From Tardiphaga sp. P9-11 (GTDB lineage: Bacteria > Pseudomonadota > Alphaproteobacteria > Rhizobiales > Xanthobacteraceae): a stretch of DNA of 64,000 nucleotides. Positions within the stretch are counted from its first letter, which is position 1; every line of letters begins with the position of its first letter. The notes beneath the pieces were generated by a model. It was given only the letters and a program-made list of their open reading frames with translations, was not told the DNA's origin and made no database searches. Shown one piece after another: positions 11,113-20,365 of the stretch. Where the stretch lies: NCBI RefSeq assembly GCF_008329525.1, contig NZ_NPKQ01000001.1, forward strand, positions 806,001-870,000, given 5' to 3'. A program made the translations under genes and the position numbers.

Positions 11113-14100
11113 CCGTGCTTCCCGATACCGAAGCGAGAAAGACAGCGCTGACCGCCGTGGACCGTACACTGCTGGTCGAGGCAGGAGCAGGCTCCGGCAA
11201 GACTTCCGTGATGGCGGGACGCGTCGCGGTGCTGCTGTCGAACGGTGCGGAGCCGAAGCATATCGCGGCCATCACGTTCACGGAGTTCGCGGCCAGCGAG
11301 CTCCGGCAACGGATCGAGCGGTTCACCACCCAACTGTCGCTCGGCGAGGTCCCGAAGGACTTGCGTCAAGCATTTCCTGACGGTGTGGATGTAGCACAAC
11401 GGGAGAATCTCTCGAAGGCGCTAGGCGCGTTCGACCAGTTGATGTGCGGCACGATCCACGGTTTTGCGCAGGCGCTGATCAAACCGTATCCCGCAGAGGC
11501 GAATATCGATCCTGGCGCCGACATCGTGGATCCTGCGGAGGCCGAGCTCGCATTTCAGGAGCATTACGACGCCTGGCTCAGGTCGCAGCTTTCCGGCGAA
11601 CACAACGATGGTCTGGTCGCTCAGATCGTGCTTTCCGATGTAAACAGCGGACTTAAGTTCATTGCGGAGGTCGCTGAATTTCTCCGGGATAACCGCGACG
11701 CCACCTGCGCGCAGGTAGCTTGGTCGCACCAGGGGTTGGCCGACCTGACTGCCGCTGTGGGCCAATTCCAAAAGGATCTGGCCAGCTACGGCTTCCTGGA
11801 AGAGCAGACCTCGGAAAAATGCAAAGTGCTCGGAGATATTGCAGCGATACTTCAGGGGCACGGGCTCTCAGTGCCGAATCCGAGCAACGCAACGCTTGTC
11901 GCGGCGCTTGGCTTTCACCGGCATGAGATATGCTTCATTGAAAGTGGCAATAGAAGGTTGCTCCGCGCATCCGGGAAGTGGGAGCAGGCAGCGGCCAAGG
12001 CGGGCAAGCCCAAGGCAGCGGGAAAGCTGGCATCAGAAGCCATGGTGCTCAGATATGATGCCTGCCATGAGGCGATTGCGACCCTGATCGGCGCTGTATC
12101 GCGAGAGCTTCTTCTTCGTCTCTGCAACGAGATGGCACGACTGCGAGAAGATTGGCGGGGATACAAAAGGGCTGCCGCGTTACTGGATTTCGACGATCTC
12201 CTCTACAAGGCCCGAGACCTTCTCGCCAACAACGCCGAAGTTCGCAATGCGCTTTCCAAACGCTTCAGGCATGTCCTAGTCGACGAGTTTCAAGACACCG
12301 ATCCGCTTCAGACCGAGATTTTATGGTTCCTCTGTGGCGATGACGGCGCGGGCGAGCCGCTGTCTCGTCCGCTGCGGCCCGGCGCCCTGTTTCTCGTTGG
12401 CGATCCAAAGCAAGCTATCTACCGTTTTCGTGGCGCCGACGTGAACGCGTACATCGCGGCCCGGGCGGCGATCGCACCAGATTCGCTGCTGAAGATCACC
12501 GCGAATTTCCGTTCGGTCGAACCGATCCTCAAGTTCGTGAACAAGCAGTTCGAACAGGTGTTGTCCGAGAGCGCCGGGCAACCCGGCTTCTCTGAACTGT
12601 CGCCGATCCATCCTGCCGGCGCCGATCCCGCGGTCGTGGCGCTCGACGTGACCATCGATGATGAGAAGCCGAGCGCCGGTGCGATCAGAGACTCCGAAGC
12701 GATGGCGGTCGCGGACCTCTGTGGCCGGTTGGCGGGAAATCTGATGGTGCGTGATCAGCACACCAACGAGCTTAGGAAGTGCCATTTGGGCGATATTGCT
12801 CTCCTGGCACCCGCCAGCACAGATCTATGGCGGTTCGAGGAAGCCCTCGAGGACCTCGGCATCCCGGTGTCGACACAGGCAGGCAAGGGATTCTTCCGGC
12901 GCCAGGAAATCCAGGATCTCATCGCACTTACCTGCGCCTTGGCGGATGCGAGGGACAGCCTGGCTCTTGGAGCGTTCTTGCGAGGCCCGATTGTCGGACT
13001 GACCGAGACCGAACTTCTCGACATCGTCGAACAGTTGCCGGTCGATCCTAAGCAGCCCGATCGGCTGCCGATGCTTTCGCTCCGGACGGATCCGGACAAG
13101 ATAGCCAACGCAACCGCGAGCAATGCCATACGCATCCTCGCATTCCTTCGCGGCCAAGGCCGCAAGACGACGCCGTATTCGCTCCTCTCTGACGCTGTTG
13201 CCGCTCTGCACATTCGGCCTCAATTGCGTCAGCGATTCAAGGAAGGTACGGAGCGGGCGGTTGCGAACGTCGACTTATTTCTCGAACTAGCCCGGGCATA
13301 TGACATTCGCGGCCTGCGTGCTTTCGCGAGGGACATGAGGGCGAAATGGGAGGACACCGTTCGCCAGGTCGAAGGTCGTCCAGATGCCGAAGAACAATCC
13401 GTCTCGCTGATCACGGTGCATTCCGCAAAGGGGCTGGAATGGTCCGTCGTCATCCCGCTGAACATGACGGGCACCCCGCAGCCGGAGAGCGGCCTGGCTC
13501 ACGACAGGTCGAGCAATCTGTTCTCCATCCCCGTGCTGGGGAGCGATCCTCCAGACTACGACGGCATAAAGGCAAAGAACGTCATCGAGTCCACGAGGGA
13601 GAGAGTTCGGCTCTGGTACGTCGCGACGACGCGTGCACGCGACCTCCTGATCTTGCCGCGGCATTCTGCGAAGCTGTCGGAAAAAAGTTGGGCCCGCATC
13701 GTCGACCTCGGAATGGAAGAGTTGCCGGCCTTGGACGCGGCCGCTTTCGGAGCACAGGGAGAAGTGTCGGCGAGATCCGGGGAAAATCTGCAGACCCGCG
13801 AAATGTTCGCTGCCGAGGCAGCGAAAATTGTGGCCGACAGGAAGACCGTGACATGGCGCCGCCCAAGTCGCGCAGAGCTAGATCTCCAAGAATCCAACGC
13901 TGTTGAAGCTGCAGTGATGACCGAAGCGGTCGAAATTCCGCCGTCAGTGGTCGTCGGGAGCTCAACCCGGGGCGTCATCCTGCATAAGCTCCTCGAGGAA
14001 ATACTGATGGGAGAGACACAGGAAACATCCGAGGAGATCGAAGTTCGGGCCGAAGAATTGCTGAAGCAAATCGGAACTGAGGTCGCGCAAGGTGCACAGG

Positions 14101-14441
14101 GGGCTATCTCACCCGCCGAACTATCCGCCACGGTTTTGAGGGCGCTCGCGCTGCCGGAGATAAAGGACCTGCGTCATCGACTAGTCGCAGAATTACCGGT
14201 GTTCGGAAGCTCTGTCACCGTTGATGGCGAGACGCTAATCTCAGGCGTTGCCGACGCCGTCGCCCTCGATGAACAAGGCGCCATTGACGTGGTCATTGAC
14301 TGGAAGAGCGACGTTACGCCCGATACTGCAACACTCGATCATTACCGTCAGCAGATGCGCGACTATTGCAAGCTATTGCATGCCAGGAGAGCGCTTGTGG
14401 TGTTGATAACGACCGGACAAGTAATTGAAGTGGCCGTTTGA
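11109..14441 (+). CDS. AddA/RecB-like UvrD helicase-nuclease
   Basis: SF1A helicase fused to a C-terminal nuclease, 1110 residues. Motifs: Walker A EAGAGSGKT (24-32), VDEFQDTDPLQ (motif II), VGDPKQAIYRFRGAD (III), TANFRS (IV), TVHSAKGLEW (V) and YVATTRARD (VI). The nuclease core is SGVADAV (D1049) and VIDWKSD (D1064, K1066). This is the domain order of AddA. The start overlaps the AddB-like stop by four bases, so the two subunits are probably made together and form a heterodimer. The size is slightly below that of typical AddA. Position inside a defence island, and the partner's lost Fe-S site, argue for a specialised version; a chromosomal addAB is expected elsewhere in the genome but cannot be checked here. 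Confidence 0.88.
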   Translation: MTVLPDTEARKTALTAVDRTLLVEAGAGSGKTSVMAGRVAVLLSNGAEPKHIAAITFTEFAASELRQRIERFTTQLSLGEVPKDLRQAFPDGVDVAQRENLSKALGAFDQLMCGTIHGFAQALIKPYPAEANIDPGADIVDPAEAELAFQEHYDAWLRSQLSGEHNDGLVAQIVLSDVNSGLKFIAEVAEFLRDNRDATCAQVAWSHQGLADLTAAVGQFQKDLASYGFLEEQTSEKCKVLGDIAAILQGHGLSVPNPSNATLVAALGFHRHEICFIESGNRRLLRASGKWEQAAAKAGKPKAAGKLASEAMVLRYDACHEAIATLIGAVSRELLLRLCNEMARLREDWRGYKRAAALLDFDDLLYKARDLLANNAEVRNALSKRFRHVLVDEFQDTDPLQTEILWFLCGDDGAGEPLSRPLRPGALFLVGDPKQAIYRFRGADVNAYIAARAAIAPDSLLKITANFRSVEPILKFVNKQFEQVLSESAGQPGFSELSPIHPAGADPAVVALDVTIDDEKPSAGAIRDSEAMAVADLCGRLAGNLMVRDQHTNELRKCHLGDIALLAPASTDLWRFEEALEDLGIPVSTQAGKGFFRRQEIQDLIALTCALADARDSLALGAFLRGPIVGLTETELLDIVEQLPVDPKQPDRLPMLSLRTDPDKIANATASNAIRILAFLRGQGRKTTPYSLLSDAVAALHIRPQLRQRFKEGTERAVANVDLFLELARAYDIRGLRAFARDMRAKWEDTVRQVEGRPDAEEQSVSLITVHSAKGLEWSVVIPLNMTGTPQPESGLAHDRSSNLFSIPVLGSDPPDYDGIKAKNVIESTRERVRLWYVATTRARDLLILPRHSAKLSEKSWARIVDLGMEELPALDAAAFGAQGEVSARSGENLQTREMFAAEAAKIVADRKTVTWRRPSRAELDLQESNAVEAAVMTEAVEIPPSVVVGSSTRGVILHKLLEEILMGETQETSEEIEVRAEELLKQIGTEVAQGAQGAISPAELSATVLRALALPEIKDLRHRLVAELPVFGSSVTVDGETLISGVADAVALDEQGAIDVVIDWKSDVTPDTATLDHYRQQMRDYCKLLHARRALVVLITTGQVIEVAV

Positions 14442-14620
14442 ATGTGAGGGTGCTGTTGGACCTGCCGGTGCTCCATATTTTTATACCTGAAATACTTTTT
14501 GCCCGGCGCTTAGCTCGTCCTAGCGAAGTTCGACGAAAAAGTTCTCTGAATTTACTAAGGCATGCACGCCAAAACCAAAAATGCCCCAAACTTACATTTT
14601 AACTCCAAGGTATTCGTTCG

Positions 14621-17167
14621 ATGGCGATAGAGTATTTCAAAACGAAGGATTTCGATCGGTCCCTAAACGGAGCAATTCAGGGAGGCGGGCGGGGCCAAAA
14701 GACTGCAATGAAGGTTCGTGCGATCGTCGGCGGCGTGGAGGATCCGGATCCATTCAGGGGATTCCCCGTAACCAAGCACGGTGAAAACCGAATGCCTCAT
14801 TGTGTGAAGTACGAACTTGGTGACGGCTGGCGCCTCGTGACTCAGCAAACCGAAAAGACTTGCTTTTTCCTCTTTGTCGGAAATCACGACGATGTCGATC
14901 ATTGGCTGGATGGGCACCAAGGCCAGCGGTTCGGGATCAGGGATGGCCGGACCATTCTCGTTCCGGGTATCGGCAATCAGATAGGGCACGTAGGACATTA
15001 CCATGCGGACCATCACGATAAACCTTTGGCCGATTGGCTCGACATTGAAGCCATGGATCATGTTCTGGACCTGCCACGAAGCATAGCCAAGAGGCTGGAG
15101 ACTTTCGATGGCAGGTCCACAGCTGAAGAATTGGAAAGCATTCTCCGTGAAATCGAGGATGCTAGAAAAGCTGAACTTGTTAGGGCAGTCTTCAATCTCC
15201 TGAGCGTCGGAGATCACGCCGGGGCGCAAGCGCACGTCGACGTCAGTCTTGGCCGGATTAAAGAAGTCGAGAATTGGGACGAGACGGATACGATCGAGGT
15301 GATTGACGGGGAAGATGTCCAGCGCATTCGCATAGGATCGCCTGAATATGGCGCTTGGCTGGCCGCCTTCGAAAAACGGACGCCTTGGTATGAGTGGTTT
15401 CTCTACCTGCATCCGGAGCAGGACAAGGTCGTAAAAGCGGAATATTCGGGCGTTGCTCAACTCTCTGGCGTATCGGGGTCCGGAAAGACCTGCGTGACGG
15501 TTCGTAGAGCACTTCGCCTTGCTGGACGTCCCGATGCGCGCGTCCTTGTACTGACGCTTAACCGGAGTTTAGCCTGTCTGCTCAAGCAACTCGTCGAGGC
15601 TGCCTGCACCGATCCTGCCGTCTTGGGCCGTATCCAGGTCACCTCGTTCTTCGAACTTGCACAACAGTTGCTCCATCGCTTTGAGCCGGAGAACGACAGG
15701 ATCTTTGCAGACGTCACCTGGAAGCTGAGTGAGCACGTCGATGAAGTATTTAGGGAATATTACCGATGCTGGACGAATAACACGGACGGTAAGGTCCTCC
15801 TTCCGTTGCATCGATCCATCACCGCGCGGCGTGTTGCTGGCGAGGCATACGTCCGAGAGGAATTCGACTGGATAAGAAGCGCAGTCGAGCCGAGCGCGCG
15901 CACCGACTATCTCACAAAAGAACGCAAGGGAAGGAAGTTTCCGATCGTCGATGAACGGAGACAGGACCTCTTGCGAGGGCTTGAAGGTTGGGAAAAAAAG
16001 ATGCGAGACGTTGGGGTCATCGACTATCTCGGACTGACTTCGGCTTTGGCCAACCATCTCGACCGGCTTGAGCCGCTGTTTACAAATGTCCTAGTCGACG
16101 AAGCGCAAGATTTTGGAACAACGGAATTGCGCGTGGTCCGCAAGCTGGTGCCAAGCGGCCTAAACGACATTTTCTTGTGTGGAGACATTGCGCAGACGAT
16201 CCTTCCGAAACACCGCTCGCTTGCAGAGGCCGGAATCACGGGGGTCGCTCGGGAGCGTATTCGACAAAACTACAGGAACAGCAGGGAAATCCTTCACGCA
16301 GCCTATGATGTCCTCAAAAACAATCTGTACGAGGAGATCCTTGGTGATGAAGATCTAGAAATTCTAGACCCGAAGTTTGCTAACTTTAGCGGGCCGGTTC
16401 CGATGGCGTTGGCCGCTGCGACGCTTGAGGAGGAGGTTGCCTACGCAAGAACATACGCCGCGACGAGGCTGAGACAGGGCGCAAAATCGGTATGCATCGC
16501 TTTCGCCGGCTTCTCCGCTCGTGACGTTAGAGGGTTTGCGAAAAAGTGCGGTGTCACAGCGCTTGATGGGACTTATGATCCTGGAATCGACCCACTAGTG
16601 TTTTGCGATCTAGAGCAGACGAAGGGATACGAGTTCGATACGCTGATCATTCTACAGTGCTCGGATGGAATCCTCCCTCCGCACGACGCACCGAAGGAGG
16701 AGGAATTCCGCGCATCCTGCAAGCTCTACGTGGCCATGACCCGCGCGAAACGAGAACTTATTCTGTCGTTTCACGGCTCTCTCAGCCCGTGGATAAGGGC
16801 AGTGACCTCAACGATCGGAACGGACCTTTGGAGCGAGGTCGAAAGCATCGACACGACGCTGCTCCTTGGTGTTCCCGAAATCTTGCCTGAATTCGAATCG
16901 GCTGAGGAGATCGAGAGCGTCGAGAAGCTGACGGGACTACAGTTCGTTTATACGTCCAATGCGTTGGGTCTGTCGTTGGAGGCCCAGGATAAGCTTATTG
17001 ATCTTGTGGACGGCAGAGGAATGAGAGCTGCCGGTGGCGGCACAAGGCTGCGATGGGCGAATATGGCCGCGCTACTTGATGATCTTCTCGCGAGCCGAAG
17101 AAGCGACCTCCGTTTTGGCCCGAATGTTGTGGAGGAAATAAGGTCACTGCGCTTATCGGATGTTTGA
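14621..17167 (+). CDS. SF1 (UvrD-like) helicase with RelE-like N-terminal domain
   Basis: An 848-residue protein. Residues 1 to about 120 resemble a RelE/ParE-type toxin fold: a basic strand-turn segment (GDGWRLVTQQ) followed by FFLFVGNHDDVDHWLD (about 82-97), the beta-strand plus histidine pattern common in RelE-like domains joined to helicases. A helicase follows: Walker A GVSGSGKT (283-290), VDEAQDFG (motif II), CGDIAQTI (III), RQNYRNS (IV), EQTKGYEFDTLII (V) and LYVAMTRAKREL (VI). The RelE assignment is by pattern only. The gene lies 179 bases after the AddA-like gene, with AT-rich DNA between, so it may have its own promoter. The ATG at 14621 has only a weak AAGG site upstream. It may act as a DNA-sensing toxin or simply as a helicase with a fold-related accessory domain. 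Confidence 0.8.
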   Translation: MAIEYFKTKDFDRSLNGAIQGGGRGQKTAMKVRAIVGGVEDPDPFRGFPVTKHGENRMPHCVKYELGDGWRLVTQQTEKTCFFLFVGNHDDVDHWLDGHQGQRFGIRDGRTILVPGIGNQIGHVGHYHADHHDKPLADWLDIEAMDHVLDLPRSIAKRLETFDGRSTAEELESILREIEDARKAELVRAVFNLLSVGDHAGAQAHVDVSLGRIKEVENWDETDTIEVIDGEDVQRIRIGSPEYGAWLAAFEKRTPWYEWFLYLHPEQDKVVKAEYSGVAQLSGVSGSGKTCVTVRRALRLAGRPDARVLVLTLNRSLACLLKQLVEAACTDPAVLGRIQVTSFFELAQQLLHRFEPENDRIFADVTWKLSEHVDEVFREYYRCWTNNTDGKVLLPLHRSITARRVAGEAYVREEFDWIRSAVEPSARTDYLTKERKGRKFPIVDERRQDLLRGLEGWEKKMRDVGVIDYLGLTSALANHLDRLEPLFTNVLVDEAQDFGTTELRVVRKLVPSGLNDIFLCGDIAQTILPKHRSLAEAGITGVARERIRQNYRNSREILHAAYDVLKNNLYEEILGDEDLEILDPKFANFSGPVPMALAAATLEEEVAYARTYAATRLRQGAKSVCIAFAGFSARDVRGFAKKCGVTALDGTYDPGIDPLVFCDLEQTKGYEFDTLIILQCSDGILPPHDAPKEEEFRASCKLYVAMTRAKRELILSFHGSLSPWIRAVTSTIGTDLWSEVESIDTTLLLGVPEILPEFESAEEIESVEKLTGLQFVYTSNALGLSLEAQDKLIDLVDGRGMRAAGGGTRLRWANMAALLDDLLASRRSDLRFGPNVVEEIRSLRLSDV

Positions 17168-17367
17168 ATAAGCGATTCCCGCTCATCCGCTCAAGATAGT
17201 AACCGTTGACTCTGCCAAGTTTGTTGACGATGCCGCTCAGATGGGCCGTTTACTTCTCTGACGTCCTAAGACGCAGATTCCGATTTTCACGTAGTTACGC
17301 TTCGATAAAAGTAATAGATCGCAAGAGGCTTCAAAGCATCGCGATGTCGAAGCGCAAGGGGGAGATA

Positions 17368-18600
17368 ATGAACTTTCTGGGCTGGATTGACCATGACGCT
17401 GAACAGGAAGATGCAATCCTTCGCGCTTTAGGTGCGGCCAAAGGGCAAGACGCACGTGACGAATTGGGCCTTGGCACCATCAGGGACAGCTTCGCCGACC
17501 TCTTTTTTCCTGGCCTTTCGACTATCCAGCAGCGTGTTCGTTATTTTCTGTTTGTCCAATGGTGCTGCGAGGTGGCTGCCTCGCAAGGAGAGGCCGATCG
17601 AATTCTTGGCAGGCTCCGGACGAACGAAGAGGCCCTGATCCATTCACTCAAGCACCTCGGCGAGGGCCAAGGTGTTATCGGAATTGTGAGCCAAGAAGAT
17701 CTCGAGCGCATGCCAAGTGAAATATACTGGAATGGGCTAATGGTGCTCGGAATGCGTCTTACTAGCGGGAGCCGCCAGCGGTGGGCGCGACAGGCTGCAG
17801 CAGGCAGGAGCGCTGCTCGAACTGATAATCTTATGGAGGATGGCCCTAAGGTTTCGATCAATCTCGGGTTTGATCTTGATCGTCCGCCGCCCCCGAAGGG
17901 GTTTCCAAAGGTCGATGGCCTCGACTTCACGCTGAGTAGCGACGAAGCCGCCTTCCTTCGCACGCGCCTGGCAGACGCCTGCGTGAACCCAACTGGGCGC
18001 GGCCATGAGTATAATTTATTCGGGACCTTCTTGCGTTACCGGCGTAGAACGAACGCTCAGGCTCCGTGGGAACATCCCCGGATGAGTAATCTTAGGTCCG
18101 AAGCTCGCGATATGTTACTGCTGGCCGCAGCATTTGCCCAGATTATGCACGGCGCGGTCATTTTATATAACGTGTGCGTTTCGCGATTGATGCCTGCCAG
18201 TGATGTTGCGACCCGTACTCTCTCCAGCCATGTCACAGCACTCTCAAATTGGGTCAAGAGCCTCAACCCCGCCGACGTCTCGTTGCTGGCCAGGCGCATC
18301 CCGGAGCTAGCCGCGCTGGGAACGATGACCCGCCACCGCATCGACCTCCAGTCTATCTCGTTCGTACGCCAATGGACGAAATTGTGCGACGAGCCCGAGA
18401 AGCTGCTCGCGAGTTCGGCGGCGAGCCGACTCGTGAGCGACCGGGAAGTCTTCTTGAAGGCCAGCAGCGGCACATCTCGCATTCGCTTCAGTAAGCAACG
18501 AGACCGTTGGGGGGGCGAGTCGGGAAGCCAGCAAATGGACTACCGGTGGAATACGGCGCGGAGCTGCCTCAACGACTTAGCGACGCCCGAAAATGCTTGA
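17368..18600 (+). CDS. DUF6361 family protein
   Basis: A 410-residue protein of the DUF6361 type, opening with MNFLGWIDHD and carrying the segment GLGTIRDSFADLFFPGLSTIQQRVRYFLFVQW. The ATG at 17368 is chosen because GGGGGAG sits just upstream and the family-like sequence begins there; the frame is open back to 17206, but that part looks non-coding. No catalytic motif is recognised. The stop overlaps the start of the PLD gene by eight bases, and that gene overlaps the helicase by four, so the three proteins are almost certainly produced as a set. DUF6361 genes next to a phospholipase-D-like gene and a helicase occur in defence islands. Confidence 0.75.
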   Translation: MNFLGWIDHDAEQEDAILRALGAAKGQDARDELGLGTIRDSFADLFFPGLSTIQQRVRYFLFVQWCCEVAASQGEADRILGRLRTNEEALIHSLKHLGEGQGVIGIVSQEDLERMPSEIYWNGLMVLGMRLTSGSRQRWARQAAAGRSAARTDNLMEDGPKVSINLGFDLDRPPPPKGFPKVDGLDFTLSSDEAAFLRTRLADACVNPTGRGHEYNLFGTFLRYRRRTNAQAPWEHPRMSNLRSEARDMLLLAAAFAQIMHGAVILYNVCVSRLMPASDVATRTLSSHVTALSNWVKSLNPADVSLLARRIPELAALGTMTRHRIDLQSISFVRQWTKLCDEPEKLLASSAASRLVSDREVFLKASSGTSRIRFSKQRDRWGGESGSQQMDYRWNTARSCLNDLATPENA

Positions 18601-20365
18601 GCCGCAAAGTCGGTTGTCGATTTACGATATCCTACGTCCGCCCGATGGTTTCGCTCTTGATTGTCTGGTTGTTACGACTTATTCGGCGTCGCTAGACACC
18701 GTCCTTTCACTGCCTGCCGCGATGCTTGTCGATGCTTCGGACTCGGGCAAAAGACGCGCCGGACGCGTCACAGCCGCCGACTTGGCGGCGCTTAAACGTG
18801 TCTGCGGCCGCACAGCCATCTTCTGTCAAGGCGCCGCAATCCAACCGGCTGAGCTCGTGCCTCCCGCAATTATTGAAGCTGAAGAGATGGTCCACGAAGT
18901 GTCGGCGCCAAACGGAGGGAGCTTCCACCCCAAGGTGTGGGTGATGCGTTTCAAGCATAGTGAGGCGAAGCGATCGCTGCTACGCGTGGCTATCATGAGC
19001 CGCAATCTCACAGGCGACGCGTCTTGGGATGCTGGCGTAGTGTTGGACAGCAAGTCAACGCTTGGAACGCCCAAGACGAATGATCTCGGTGTGCTATTGC
19101 GCCTGCTCCCGACCCGGTGCGTTCGTCCGCTTGATGCAGGTCGTCGCAAATTGCTCTTTGAACTTGCTAGCGAGATAGAAGCGGTTAAATGGAAGATGCC
19201 CGCAGGGACAGGCACACCTACATTCCATGTGGTCGGTAATCAGGTCGGAAGTCCTTGGCTCCAGCCAAAAAGCAAGCGGCTTGCTATTGTCTCTCCCTTT
19301 CTAACTGCTTCAGCGATTAAGGACCTGGGCAAGTCGGTGGACACAATACCCCTCATCGTGTCACGGCCGGATGCCCTAGAGCGATGCTGGCAAGCTGTCA
19401 GCGGCAATGCTGACCGGAAGATGGTTCTGGCGCTACCCGAAATACCCACCGAGGGCACACGTGCCATGGGTCTCCATGCCAAATTTCTCATCTGGGAAAG
19501 CCAGGCGAAGGTTCGCATTGCCGTCGGGTCGATGAATGCCACTTCCGCGGCTACCAGCGGTCGAAATGTAGAGTTCATGGTTAGCTTCGATTGCACCGCT
19601 GCCATCGGTGAAGCGGGTATCGACGCGCTTCTCGACCCCCGCAGCATGGGCTCCGTGCTCGCGGACTTCGAGCCGGATGAGAGAAATGAACCCGTTCCCG
19701 AACCTTTCGATGATCGCCCCGCGCGGGCCTATTTGCTCGCAGCGCAGCTTCATCTCGAGTGTAACCTTGGTGCAAGTGGCTGGGAGCTGAGCTTGACACC
19801 CCGGATTGCCCACACAGATATAGAAGCGCTGTTACCTAACCTTCGTTTTCGCCCGGCTACGCTCGCCGGCAACCGCTCGGGCGCATGTGGCACGTCACTG
19901 GCGGCGGGGAAGCCGGCCAGGCTTCCGGGTACGCTCGAACTGGCTGAGATAACCGGCTTTATCGTCTTTGAAGCCGAAACCTCCAGCGGGCCGATCGCAT
20001 TCATTCTTAATCTTGAGGTGCGTGGAGTCGAGGATGAGGCGCGGCGACATGCGGCGCTCAAGGCGTTGATCCCAGATAACAGAAGTTTTTCGGATTTTCT
20101 TAGGGGCCTCCTAGGGGATTTTACTTCGCTTGACGCGATCGACGCCGCAAACGGCGCGGCTGGTCAACCCACCATTTGGGGGCCCACAAACCGATCGGGC
20201 ATCCTCGAAATGTTGATTAGTTGCGCCGCCGATAATCCTGCTCGACTGCAATCAATTGAAGAAACTTTAAAGGCGTTTAGTCCCGAGGAGCTCGAAGCAG
20301 TTGCTCCGTTGGAATTCCGAGAGCTCTGGTTAGCCATCCTCAAAATGACCAGGACAAAACGATGA
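18593..20365 (+). CDS. Phospholipase D-like nuclease domain protein
   Basis: A 590-residue protein with two HxK half-sites of the PLD superfamily: FHPKVWVM (H112, K114) followed by the SRNLTG asparagine segment, and LHAKFLIW (H295, K297) followed by GSMNATSAA. Two HKN-type half-sites in one chain form one active site, and in helicase-linked bacterial PLDs the substrate is normally nucleic acid. No signal peptide or membrane segment is seen, so it should be cytoplasmic. It overlaps DUF6361 upstream and the helicase downstream, so it is probably the nuclease effector of a three-component system, by analogy with DrmC-type PLDs. The C-terminal 200 residues have no recognised domain. Confidence 0.82.
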   Translation: MLEPQSRLSIYDILRPPDGFALDCLVVTTYSASLDTVLSLPAAMLVDASDSGKRRAGRVTAADLAALKRVCGRTAIFCQGAAIQPAELVPPAIIEAEEMVHEVSAPNGGSFHPKVWVMRFKHSEAKRSLLRVAIMSRNLTGDASWDAGVVLDSKSTLGTPKTNDLGVLLRLLPTRCVRPLDAGRRKLLFELASEIEAVKWKMPAGTGTPTFHVVGNQVGSPWLQPKSKRLAIVSPFLTASAIKDLGKSVDTIPLIVSRPDALERCWQAVSGNADRKMVLALPEIPTEGTRAMGLHAKFLIWESQAKVRIAVGSMNATSAATSGRNVEFMVSFDCTAAIGEAGIDALLDPRSMGSVLADFEPDERNEPVPEPFDDRPARAYLLAAQLHLECNLGASGWELSLTPRIAHTDIEALLPNLRFRPATLAGNRSGACGTSLAAGKPARLPGTLELAEITGFIVFEAETSSGPIAFILNLEVRGVEDEARRHAALKALIPDNRSFSDFLRGLLGDFTSLDAIDAANGAAGQPTIWGPTNRSGILEMLISCAADNPARLQSIEETLKAFSPEELEAVAPLEFRELWLAILKMTRTKR

